NCBI RefSeq assembly: GCF_000619885.1
Contig: NZ_KK211039.1
Location: 585,589-649,588, forward strand
DNA from: Balneatrix alpica DSM 16621
Lineage (GTDB): Bacteria; Pseudomonadota; Gammaproteobacteria; Pseudomonadales; Balneatricaceae
DNA length: 64,000 nt
Direction of reading: 5' to 3'
The position numbers and the translations under genes were made by a program. Below the pieces are notes generated by a model. It did no database searches, was not told the origin of the DNA, and was given only the letters and a program-made list of their open reading frames with translations. Positions 53,060 through 60,755 of the stretch are shown here, piece by piece. The stretch's first letter is position 1, and every line of letters starts with the position of its first letter.

Positions 53060-54090
53060 CACACCCCATCCTTGCGTCCAAGCGCGGCTAACATTGAGCG
53101 GGCACAGGCCATACCACTGCGCCAAGCCCCCTGTGCCCCCGTACCACCTAACCAATCCGCACAGAGTGCTATGCGGCGCTGATAATCAAAAAAAGCAGGC
53201 ACACTGCCCTGAGCCTGTAGACGCGCATATAGCCAGCGATGGCTCTGCAATGCCTGCCAGGATAATGACTGCCCTACCAACTCGGCTAACGCCTGGGCCA
53301 TTTGCTCGGCCACCCAGGCTTTATCCGCCTGCAAATGCTCCAGACTCCAGCGCCGGTTGGCATAAAGCACCCACACCTCTGATTCCTGCTGACGACCGGG
53401 TTTAGCGGTATGGCGCACCACACGCGTTAATTGAGGATGCCCTTGTAAATCCACCCAATCGAGCGGCCAATCCAGTCCAGGCTGCTGTAGTTGTATAGCA
53501 CTGACCCAGCAGGGATCAGGCTGCACCTGACGGGCAAATTCCAGCAAGCTGGGGGAATGTACCAATAGCGGCTCCGCCTGGGGAGCCGGCACCGCCAGGG
53601 CGACAAAGTCAAATTGACCATAACTACGTACAGCATCCACTGGAGTAATGTGCTGACGGTGGGCCTCCAACTTCTCAATGCGTACCCCTCTCTGCACAGG
53701 AATATCCGCCAGCAGAGCTTTGACCGGAGTATGCATACTAGGCACCCCAACCCATTGACGCTGGCCAGCAATTAGTCGAACGCCTTCTCCCGCCAGCCAG
53801 CTTCCCTGACGTGGCAGCCAAGGTTGCACCCACCCCTGTTGCTGCCACTGCTCTAACTGCGCTAACCATCCGGGCTCTTCAGCCTGTAAAGCAGGGGCTC
53901 CCATATCTAAGCCCGCGACAACTGACTCATGACGCTTACTCGAAAGACGCCCGCCCGGCCCACGACTTTTTTCAAACACCTCTACCCGATGCCCAGCCTG
54001 ATGCAGCTCATGGGCCAATACCGCCCCCGCTAATCCTGCCCCCACCACTGCGATATAACGGGCAACAAATGCTTCCTGAGACTTGCTCAT
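53059..54090 (-). CDS. FAD/NAD(P)-dependent amine-oxidase-like oxidoreductase
   Basis: 343-residue flavoprotein of the renalase-like group. The FAD dinucleotide motif IAVVGAGLAGAVLAHELHQAG (within residues ~11-32) is followed by EVFEKSRGPGGRLSSKR, and the C-terminal FAD contact is CADWLGGTGAQGAWRSG. Substrate unknown. ATG 54090 with GAGGAA is preferred to the longer frame at 54126. It lies between SDR39U1 and folM on one strand with a 1-base overlap to folM, and homologues neighbour phr and hemH in pseudomonads, which suggests a role in flavin or light-stress metabolism (inference). Confidence 0.8.
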   Translation of the reverse strand: MSKSQEAFVARYIAVVGAGLAGAVLAHELHQAGHRVEVFEKSRGPGGRLSSKRHESVVAGLDMGAPALQAEEPGWLAQLEQWQQQGWVQPWLPRQGSWLAGEGVRLIAGQRQWVGVPSMHTPVKALLADIPVQRGVRIEKLEAHRQHITPVDAVRSYGQFDFVALAVPAPQAEPLLVHSPSLLEFARQVQPDPCWVSAIQLQQPGLDWPLDWVDLQGHPQLTRVVRHTAKPGRQQESEVWVLYANRRWSLEHLQADKAWVAEQMAQALAELVGQSLSWQALQSHRWLYARLQAQGSVPAFFDYQRRIALCADWLGGTGAQGAWRSGMACARSMLAALGRKDGV

Positions 54091-54122
54091 AATTCCTCGA
54101 TTCCTACTGATCACCCGCTGCT

Positions 54123-55031
54123 TCAAGCCGACTTGCGATGCCCTAAAATAGCGCCCAGTGCACGATCCAGCTTAGGATAAGCAAATTTAAAACCTGCTTG
54201 CTGCAAACGCGCCGGCAAGACGCGCTGCCCCTGTACCAATACTTCCGCCCCCTCGGCAAATAACAGCCGCAATAGCCACTCAGGCATTCGCATCCAACCC
54301 GGACGCCTTAGGCTGTGTGCCAAGGCCTGGCTAAACTCCGCATTTGTTACAGGGTTAGGCGACACTAAGTTAAAGGGCCCAGACAACGTTGGACGAGCGA
54401 GCAGAAAATTGACTGCATCTAACCAGTCCTGCAAATGAATCCACGACATCATTTGTTGTCCGCTTGCCACAGGCCCACCTAAGCCCAGACGAAAAGGGGT
54501 CAACATCTGCGCCAGAGCGCCTCCCCCCATGCCGAGTACTACTCCAGTACGCAATAAACATACGCGGGTTCCTTGCTCCTGGATGAGCAATGCGGCCTCC
54601 TCCCACTCCTGGCAAAGTTTATGGGTAAAACCCTCACGTCCGGGGCTGGACTCATCCAGATAGACAGTCGCTGGCTGTAAACCATAGTAGCCGATGGCAG
54701 AACCACTGAGCATCACCGCTGGCGCTAACCCCTGGGCCAACCAAGCGACCAACTCCCTGGTTAAGCCTACCCGACTACTAAGCAGCCGCTGTTTGTAGCC
54801 GTCACTCCAACGACGGCCCAATATCGGCTCACCCGCCAGATTAATCACGGCCTCAGGGCGCCAGCTGTCTAGCTCTGCCAAATGCTCCACTGCCCGAACA
54901 TGATGCCCTAACATCTCTCGAGCTCGACGTAAATTACGCACCCATACAACCAATTCATGCCCCTGATGGGTCAACATAGCCACCAGTGCGCAGCCTAAAA
55001 ACCCCGTTGCACCCGTAATAAGGACTCGCAT
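54123..55031 (-). CDS. TIGR01777/SDR39U1 family epimerase-like protein
   Basis: 302-residue extended short-chain dehydrogenase of the YfcH/SDR39U1 type: VLITGATGFLGCALV at the N-terminus, VINLAGEPILGRRWS (family hallmark), LSGSAIGYYG, RTGVVLGMGGGALAQML, and a C-terminal DUF1731 segment (PEWLLRLLFAEGAEVLVQGQRVLPARL). Function of the family is not settled; it is often near light-stress or division genes. ATG 55031 with GGAG 6 bases ahead is preferred to GTG 55034. It is divergent from the ybgA-like gene, and its putative -35/-10 carries a TGTACA-type operator. Confidence 0.82.
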   Translation of the reverse strand: MRVLITGATGFLGCALVAMLTHQGHELVVWVRNLRRAREMLGHHVRAVEHLAELDSWRPEAVINLAGEPILGRRWSDGYKQRLLSSRVGLTRELVAWLAQGLAPAVMLSGSAIGYYGLQPATVYLDESSPGREGFTHKLCQEWEEAALLIQEQGTRVCLLRTGVVLGMGGGALAQMLTPFRLGLGGPVASGQQMMSWIHLQDWLDAVNFLLARPTLSGPFNLVSPNPVTNAEFSQALAHSLRRPGWMRMPEWLLRLLFAEGAEVLVQGQRVLPARLQQAGFKFAYPKLDRALGAILGHRKSA

Positions 55032-55168
55032 CACTCTCTCCTTTTCTTCGGTCAGGTTTTTTGCTGGACGCTAGCCATTACCCTCACACCTGTCGTTGTC
55101 ACGCTAAGGCGCCTTTGTGAGTATAGCTAGGCCCTTTCACCTGCACACAACCCCTTGCATATAATTCT

Positions 55169-55193
55169 TATACAAGCTATACCTATTTGTACA
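55169..55193. promoter_or_regulatory. candidate LitR-type operator over the SDR39U1/ybgA divergent promoters
   Basis: TATACA (55169-55174) and TGTACA (55188-55193) are 13 bases apart; extended half-sites TTATACAA and TTGTACAA are direct repeats with a 19-base period. On the minus strand they cover TTGTAC-16-TATAAG, a plausible promoter for the SDR39U1 gene. On the plus strand TTGCAT (55155) -17- TATACC is a plausible promoter for ybgA-folE-folX whose -10 is inside the site. The spacing is one base longer than at 58324-58347. Confidence 0.55.
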
Positions 55194-55241
55194 ACTTAAT
55201 TGCATCAGTTTTCATACCATCACTGCACAAGGGGTTCGCTT

Positions 55242-56216
55242 ATGTCCAACTCACGTCCCTTAATTGGTATCAGCGCCTGCCTGCTCGGCCAGGAGGTCCG
55301 CTTCAATGGTGGCCATAAGCAATCTCGCTTCTGCCTTGAGCAACTTAGCGAGCACTTTGATTGGCTGCCTGCCTGCCCTGAAGTCGCAATTGGTATGGGA
55401 GTCCCCCGTCAGGCCATACGCTTGATCGGAGATCCTCAAGCCCCCCGCGCAGTGGGTTCCAATGATGCTTCTATGGATGTAACCGCGCCGCTGCAAGAGT
55501 TCTCCCATGACTATGTACAACGCCAGGGCAATCGCTTGAGCGGTTATATCTTGATGAAAAACTCCCCCAGCTGTGGCATGGAGCGAGTGAAGGTGTATCA
55601 ACCCAATGGCCATCCTCATCAAGACGGCGGGCGTGGCCTCTTCGCTGCCGAGTTAATGCGTGCCTTTCCTCTCCTGCCAGTAGAAGAAGAAGGACGTCTA
55701 CAGGATCCACAACTGTGTGACAACTTCATGATGCGGGTATTCATTTATCACGAGTGGCAGCAACTGCGTCAGGCACGAGATGAAGCTAACCCCTGGAGCA
55801 AAGCTGCCTGGTTAGACTTCCATAGCCGGCATAAGTATCTGCTGATGGCACATAACCCAGAGGCTTATAAACAACTGGGCAAGCGTCTGGCCAACTTAAA
55901 AGGCCCTGAGTGGGATCAACACGCCGATGAATATTTCAGTGATCTGATGCATGCCCTGGCTCGTCCCGCCGAGCGCAGTGGTCATGTCAATGTCATGCAG
56001 CATTTGCTTGGCTATTTGAAGAAACACACTGACGCGAACTCAAGAGCCGATCTACTCGAATGCATTGAAGATTATCGTCAAGGTCAGGTCCCTTTGGCGG
56101 TACCGATGCGCCTGCTGCGGCATCATTTTCATCGCAGTCAACAACGCTATGTCCTACAACAAAAATACCTGCAACCTCATCCACAACAGCTAGGCTTACG
56201 TAACAGGTTGTACTGA
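55242..56216 (+). CDS. YbgA-like DUF523-DUF1722 fusion protein
   Basis: 324-residue two-domain protein. The N-terminal DUF523 (1-~150) has the three conserved cysteines C13 (ISACLLG), C45 (LPACPEVAIGMG) and C111 (KNSPSCGMERV) that hold a 4Fe-4S cluster in the thiouracil desulfurase TudS. The C-terminal DUF1722 (~185-310) contains HSRHKYLLMAHNPEAYKQLG and HVLGYL-type helices, as in E. coli YbgA, which lies next to phrB. It may therefore remove sulfur from thiolated nucleobases or tRNA photoproducts (inference). First gene of a ybgA-folE-folX run. Confidence 0.85.
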   Translation: MSNSRPLIGISACLLGQEVRFNGGHKQSRFCLEQLSEHFDWLPACPEVAIGMGVPRQAIRLIGDPQAPRAVGSNDASMDVTAPLQEFSHDYVQRQGNRLSGYILMKNSPSCGMERVKVYQPNGHPHQDGGRGLFAAELMRAFPLLPVEEEGRLQDPQLCDNFMMRVFIYHEWQQLRQARDEANPWSKAAWLDFHSRHKYLLMAHNPEAYKQLGKRLANLKGPEWDQHADEYFSDLMHALARPAERSGHVNVMQHLLGYLKKHTDANSRADLLECIEDYRQGQVPLAVPMRLLRHHFHRSQQRYVLQQKYLQPHPQQLGLRNRLY

Positions 56217-56272
56217 TAGGCATGAGCACTGTTGCCGCTGCCTACCTCCCCCAACTGAACGAGGATTAACAG

Positions 56273-56830
56273 ATGGCGGAAGCCCTCACGCAAACCTACT
56301 TGTCCATTCTTGAGCAACTAGGTGAAGACCCCCAGCGAGAAGGCTTGCGGGATACCCCCAAGCGCGCCGCTAAGGCTATGCAATATCTGACTCGCGGCTA
56401 TCAGACATCGCTGGAGGAAGTGGTCAACGGAGCCATTTTTAGTTCAGATAACGATGAGATGGTGATCGTGAAAAACATTGAGCTCTACTCCCTGTGCGAA
56501 CACCATCTGCTGCCTTTTATCGGTCAAGCTCATGTAGCCTACCTCCCTAACGGCAAGGTGTTGGGCCTATCAAAAATCGCTCGCATCGTCGATCTATTTG
56601 CCCGTCGCCTACAGATTCAGGAGAACTTGACTAAGCAAATCGCTGATTGCATTCAGGAAGTTACAGGTGCCAGAGGGGTTGCGGTTAGCATTGAAGCCAA
56701 GCATCTGTGTATGATGATGCGCGGGGTGGAAAAACAGAACTCCTCCATGTCCACCTCTGTCATGCTGGGCACCTTCCGCACCAGTGAAGCCGCCCGTAAT
56801 GAGTTTTTGCAATTAATCAGAGGGAACTAA
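56273..56830 (+). CDS. folE: GTP cyclohydrolase I
   Basis: Converts GTP to 7,8-dihydroneopterin triphosphate, the first step of folate and monapterin synthesis. The 185-residue FolE1-type enzyme has zinc ligands C75 and H78 (LCEHHLLPF) and C146 (KHLCMMMRG), with [17 protein letters not shown] and SMSTSVMLG. It is followed by folX after 2 bases. Its place in a light-stress block with folX and folM suggests this copy supports monapterin (or pterin chromophore) supply, and another folE may serve folate elsewhere; that cannot be seen here. Confidence 0.95.
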   Translation: MAEALTQTYLSILEQLGEDPQREGLRDTPKRAAKAMQYLTRGYQTSLEEVVNGAIFSSDNDEMVIVKNIELYSLCEHHLLPFIGQAHVAYLPNGKVLGLSKIARIVDLFARRLQIQENLTKQIADCIQEVTGARGVAVSIEAKHLCMMMRGVEKQNSSMSTSVMLGTFRTSEAARNEFLQLIRGN

Positions 56831-56832
56831 CC

Positions 56833-57216
56833 ATGGCTACACCTGGCTATGAACTGCAGCCAGCTACAATTCGCATCAAGAACCTCCGCCTGCGTACCTT
56901 TATCGGTATCAAAGAGGAAGAAATTCGCAACCGTCAGGATGTGATCATCAATGCCTGGATTCGCTACGATGCCAGCCAAGCCGCCAGTAGTGACGAAATG
57001 TCCAACGCCCTGAACTATCGCACCATTACCAAAGCGGTTATCAGTTTGGTAGAAGAAAATCGCTTCCACTTGCTGGAAAAACTCTGCCAGGACGTACTGG
57101 AACTGGTGATGAATCATGGTGCTGTCAAAGAGGCCAGCGTAGAGATCGACAAACCCCATGCGCTACGTTTTGCCGACTCCGTCTCCATGGAACTCCACGC
57201 CAAGCGCGGCGACTAA
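56833..57216 (+). CDS. folX: dihydroneopterin triphosphate 2'-epimerase
   Basis: Epimerises dihydroneopterin triphosphate to dihydromonapterin triphosphate, between FolE and FolM. The 127-residue FolB-fold protein contains [45 protein letters not shown], and [15 protein letters not shown], nearly identical in pattern to E. coli FolX and distinct from FolB. It sits 2 bases after folE. Ends at a long shared terminator with the convergent hemH. Confidence 0.94.
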   Translation: MATPGYELQPATIRIKNLRLRTFIGIKEEEIRNRQDVIINAWIRYDASQAASSDEMSNALNYRTITKAVISLVEENRFHLLEKLCQDVLELVMNHGAVKEASVEIDKPHALRFADSVSMELHAKRGD

Positions 57217-57230
57217 CCCTCCTTCTTTAA

Positions 57231-57262
57231 AACTGGCTAACAGATCACTCTGTTAGCCAGTT
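57231..57262. terminator. shared folX/hemH terminator
   Basis: Perfect 14-base arms AACTGGCTAACAGA/TCTGTTAGCCAGTT with a TCAC loop, placed between convergent folX and hemH. T-rich tails: GCTATTTG on plus, TTAAAG on minus. Confidence 0.85.
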
Positions 57263-57271
57263 GCTATTTGC

Positions 57272-58279
57272 TCAGGAAGCGAGATAAGGCTGGAGCAACG
57301 CCTCCATCAAATCAATATGGGCAGCGCTGTCATTCAGTGCCGGCACATAGTGATACTCCTCCCCTCCCGCCTGGAGGAACACCTCACGGTTCTCCACTGC
57401 CATTTCTTCTAACGTTTCCAAGCAGTCAGCCGAGAAGCCCGGGCTCAGCGTGGCTACCCGCTTCACTCCCTGTCCTGGCAAGGTTTTGAGCGTTTCATCG
57501 GTATAAGGTTTAAGCCATTCCTCCCGCCCAAAACGGGATTGGAAACAGAGTTGATATTGATGTTCTTGCCATCCCATTCGGGCCGCCAAAGCCTTAGCTG
57601 TCACATGGCAAAAACAATAGTAAGGATCACCCTGGCGATGGTAACGCTTTGGCGTGCCATGGAAAGACAGCAACCATTTATCAGGCTTTCCCTCAGCCTG
57701 CTCATGGGCTTCTACTGAGCCTGCCAAAGCCTCTATGTAAAGAGGGTGGTCATGGTAACTATTGATAAAGTGCAGCTGCGGCACCCAACGCCAGCGCTGC
57801 AAAAGCTGCCCTAACCGATCAAAAGTTGATCCCGTGGTGGTGCCTGAATACTGAGGGTACAAAGGTAATACCAACAATCGCTCCACCCCTTGCTGTACCA
57901 GTTTATCCATCACGCCCTGCATACTTGGCTGGCCATAGCGCATGGCCAGCTCTACCTGTACCCCTTCCCCTAGACGCGCCTGTAACGCTTGCTGCTGCTG
58001 TCGGCTAATCGTCAGCAATGGCGAACCCTGCTCCGTCCACACCTGTTGATAAGCATGGGCTGAACGACTGGGACGGATCCGTAGAATCACGCCATGCAGA
58101 ATAATCTTCCACAGCCAGCGGGGCATCTCCACAATCCGAGGATCACTTAAAAACTCCGCTAAGTAGCGCCGTACGGAGGGTGTATCTGGAGCATCCGGAG
58201 TGCCGAGGTTTAATAACAACACCACCGTTTTTCCACCCCGCTCATGGGCAAACTGAGTCATACCTTGATAGGTCGGCAT
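57272..58279 (-). CDS. hemH: ferrochelatase
   Basis: Inserts Fe(II) into protoporphyrin IX, the last step of haem synthesis. The 335-residue protein has LLLNLGTPDAPDTPSVRRYL near the N-terminus, the catalytic H207 in LLSFHGTPKRY and E288 in GFSADCLETLEEM. No transmembrane anchor. ATG 58279. A TGTACA-N12-TGTACA site lies 45-68 bases upstream, on a TTGTAC-17-CATATT promoter-like sequence. Loss of ferrochelatase makes cells light-sensitive through protoporphyrin, so control with photolyase makes physiological sense (inference). Confidence 0.94.
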   Translation of the reverse strand: MPTYQGMTQFAHERGGKTVVLLLNLGTPDAPDTPSVRRYLAEFLSDPRIVEMPRWLWKIILHGVILRIRPSRSAHAYQQVWTEQGSPLLTISRQQQQALQARLGEGVQVELAMRYGQPSMQGVMDKLVQQGVERLLVLPLYPQYSGTTTGSTFDRLGQLLQRWRWVPQLHFINSYHDHPLYIEALAGSVEAHEQAEGKPDKWLLSFHGTPKRYHRQGDPYYCFCHVTAKALAARMGWQEHQYQLCFQSRFGREEWLKPYTDETLKTLPGQGVKRVATLSPGFSADCLETLEEMAVENREVFLQAGGEEYHYVPALNDSAAHIDLMEALLQPYLAS

Positions 58280-58323
58280 CCCACTTCCTCACTTCATGCC
58301 AGTCTGCCGTAAGGCAGACAATA

Positions 58324-58347
58324 TGTACAAGAATATTGACATGTACA
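58324..58347. promoter_or_regulatory. LitR-type operator between hemH and litR
   Basis: TGTACA (58324-58329) and TGTACA (58342-58347) are separated by exactly 12 bases, a full match to the operator I recall for class II LitR of Pseudomonas putida, TRTACA-N12-TGTAYA. On the minus strand the halves overlap -35 TTGTAC (58343-58348) and -10 CATATT (58320-58325), spaced 17, upstream of hemH. On the plus strand a perfect TTGACA (58336-58341) lies between them, upstream of litR. Confidence 0.7.
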
Positions 58348-58367
58348 ACTTTAAAAACCAATATTCT

Positions 58368-58397
58368 TATACATAAAAAATTATTATTACCTGTATA
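58368..58397. repeat. TATACA-N18-TGTATA inverted repeat upstream of litR
   Basis: Second perfect dyad of the same sequence class as the TGTACA operator, 60 bases before the litR start, with an A/T-rich 18-base centre. It could be an extra binding site for LitR or for an anti-repressor, or simply the litR -10 region. Confidence 0.4.
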
Positions 58398-58456
58398 GAC
58401 GTTGACTAGGCTCAGGTTCAAGCCCCGTCCACAGGTCACTGAGGCCTCACCATCCT

Positions 58457-59359
58457 ATGAGCACAACCGAGTCTGCTTTAGTTCCTATCCGCGAAGTATC
58501 CCGTTTAACCGGGGTCAACTCGATTACGCTACGGGCCTGGGAACGCCGCTATGGCCTGATCAAACCCCAGCGCACACCCAAGGGCCACCGGCTGTACAGT
58601 GAAAACGAGGTGGCAAGAGTACACCAGATTCTGGCCTGGCTGGAGCGCGGCTATAGCATTGGTCAAGTTAAGCCTTTACTGGATGGCAATGCCCCCCCTA
58701 GCCAACCCGAGCAACATCCTGTCGAGTGGGAGCTACAAGCCACCCATTTATTAACCGCGGTCAAAACCCTTAATAGCAATAAGTTTGATGCCATCTTGCA
58801 GCAGCTGACTGCGCTGTACCCTCTTGAAACCTGCGTCAACCAATTGCTCTACCCACTGATGCAACAATTACAACCCAATCCTCAGCAACAGGTATTAGGT
58901 GCCGAACTGGAATGGCAATTCTTGCTGCAAAGCCTGCACAGTTTTTTCCTGCAACGTCTCTATCAAAGTGCCAAACAGGCCCAAGGGCCTTTATTACTGA
59001 TTATCGAGTTAGATCAAGCCAGACCTTCGTGGTTGGCGACTTTACAAGCATGGCAAGCCAGCCAGCAAGGGTTCCGCACCCACCTTGTCGGCCAACTACC
59101 CTTTGCTGAGCTGCCCATTGCCCTGGAGCGCTTGCAAGCCAAGGCACTGATTGGCGTGGCTGAGCAACCATCTACCCAGCATCTGAGTCACTTCACTCGC
59201 TTACGCCAGCTCTATCCGCAACTCCCCTTAGGCATGCTGATGATTCAGCCTCACCCCTCCCTGGAGCTAAGCAGTGCTTCTATTCAGACTTGCTATCTGC
59301 CCCACCTCAGCCTGATTCGTAACCTGTTGGTGCCTTCATCCCGTACTAAGGAGGACTAA
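58457..59359 (+). CDS. litR: MerR-family regulator, class II LitR/PplR-like
   Basis: 300-residue regulator. The N-terminal MerR HTH (residues ~9-75) contains IREVSRLTGVNSITLRAWERRYGL, GHRLYSENEV and GYSIGQVKPLL, as in CarH/LitR. The rest resembles the CarH cobalamin-binding half (four-helix bundle then Rossmann-like fold), but the D-x-H-x-x-G cobalamin motif reads D186-Q-A188-R-P-S191 and the E-H of the helical part is E150-L151. It therefore should not bind B12, like class II LitR proteins that rely on a LOV partner. Cotranscribed with phrB, one base apart. The symbol is by similarity. Confidence 0.8.
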   Translation: MSTTESALVPIREVSRLTGVNSITLRAWERRYGLIKPQRTPKGHRLYSENEVARVHQILAWLERGYSIGQVKPLLDGNAPPSQPEQHPVEWELQATHLLTAVKTLNSNKFDAILQQLTALYPLETCVNQLLYPLMQQLQPNPQQQVLGAELEWQFLLQSLHSFFLQRLYQSAKQAQGPLLLIIELDQARPSWLATLQAWQASQQGFRTHLVGQLPFAELPIALERLQAKALIGVAEQPSTQHLSHFTRLRQLYPQLPLGMLMIQPHPSLELSSASIQTCYLPHLSLIRNLLVPSSRTKED

Positions 59360-59360
59360 G

Positions 59361-60755
59361 ATGCATTTGGTCTGGCTGCGCAATGATTTGCGCCTCTTGG
59401 ATAATCCGGCACTCTATTACGCTAGCCGCGCTCGGCAGGGGGTAATCGTTGCTGTTGCTATTACCCCAGAGCAATGGCAACAACACGGCGATGCTCCGAT
59501 CAAACAGGATCTGTATCGACGCAGCCTGATTGAGCTGGAAAAACAACTGAATACCTTAAACATTCCACTACGGCTATTACCCTGCCAATCCTTTGCGCAC
59601 CTACCACAGGCACTGCTAACGCTTGCCCAGCAATATCGCTGTCAACAGCTGCACTTTAACCACAGCTATGAGTGGAATGAGCACCAGTGTGAACAGGCAT
59701 TGCAGCAGCAGGCGCACGAGCAGGGACTGCACTGCCAGGGTCATCATAGCCAAGTACTATTTGCCCCCGGCAGCCTGCTCACGGGACAGGGTGAGTACTA
59801 CAGCGTCTTTACCCCCTTTAAACGCAAGGCCTGGCCACTTCTACAAGACAGCAGCTTACTCCCCCTACCCGCACCACTGGGTCAACCCCAATCACCTTGT
59901 ACCAGTGACCCTGTCCTGCCTTGGCAGGAGGAAGCAGACTACCGCACAGATCTATGGCCTGCTGGCGAAGTAGCCGCCTGGCAACGCTTACAACGCTTCG
60001 CCAACCGCACCCTGCTCACTTATGACCGCCAACGGGACTTTCCTGACATAGCAGGAACCAGCGTGCTCTCTCCCTATTTAACCCTCGGTATCCTCTCGCC
60101 CCGTCAATGTCTGCAAGCAGCACTGGCCGCCGCTCTGAATGGCAATAAAGGCGCAGAAACCTGGATTAATGAATTGCTCTGGCGTGAGTTTTACAAGCAT
60201 GTTCTGTTTGGCTTTCCCCGCGTCAGCAAAGGAAGAGCTTTTAAAGTTGAAACGGAATCCCTGCCTTGGCGTCAGCATCAGCAAGACCTACAACGGTGGC
60301 AAACGGGGCAGACCGGTTATCCTCTGGTCGATGCCGCCATGCGCCAACTCAATCAAACCGGCTGGATGCACAATCGCTTACGCATGGTGAGTGCGATGTT
60401 TTTAAGCAAACATTTATTGCTGGACTGGCGCTTAGGGGAGGCCTACTTTATGAGCAAGCTGGTTGATGGCGATCTCGCCGCTAATAATGGTGGTTGGCAG
60501 TGGAGCGCATCAACAGGCACAGATGCTGCCCCCTACTTCCGCATTTTCAATCCCGTCAGTCAGTCCCAACGCTTTGATGCAAAAGGCGATTTCATCAAAC
60601 GTTTTATTCCTGAACTGAGTAGCCTGCAAGGTAAGGCTCTGCATGCCCCCTGGCAATTTCAGCACAACCTTAGCTATCCCGCCCCCATGGTTGACCATAC
60701 CTTTGCCCGCAATCGTGTTCTGGCGGCATTTAAAGATAAGGCGTCTCTCAGCTAG
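59361..60755 (+). CDS. phrB: deoxyribodipyrimidine photolyase
   Basis: 464-residue class I CPD photolyase that repairs UV-induced pyrimidine dimers with blue light. The antenna-binding N-domain starts LVWLRNDLRLLDNPALYYA. The FAD domain has the core motifs TSVLSPYLTLGILSPRQC, WINELLWREFYKHVLFGFP, TGYPLVDAAMRQLNQTGWMHNR, RMVSAMFLSKHLLLDWRLGE and NNGGWQWSASTGTDAAPYFRIFNP. All residues expected for CPD repair, including the WQWSASTG loop, are present. A strong AAGGAGG lies inside the litR end. It overlaps the convergent HAD gene by 8 bases. Confidence 0.95.
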   Translation: MHLVWLRNDLRLLDNPALYYASRARQGVIVAVAITPEQWQQHGDAPIKQDLYRRSLIELEKQLNTLNIPLRLLPCQSFAHLPQALLTLAQQYRCQQLHFNHSYEWNEHQCEQALQQQAHEQGLHCQGHHSQVLFAPGSLLTGQGEYYSVFTPFKRKAWPLLQDSSLLPLPAPLGQPQSPCTSDPVLPWQEEADYRTDLWPAGEVAAWQRLQRFANRTLLTYDRQRDFPDIAGTSVLSPYLTLGILSPRQCLQAALAAALNGNKGAETWINELLWREFYKHVLFGFPRVSKGRAFKVETESLPWRQHQQDLQRWQTGQTGYPLVDAAMRQLNQTGWMHNRLRMVSAMFLSKHLLLDWRLGEAYFMSKLVDGDLAANNGGWQWSASTGTDAAPYFRIFNPVSQSQRFDAKGDFIKRFIPELSSLQGKALHAPWQFQHNLSYPAPMVDHTFARNRVLAAFKDKASLS

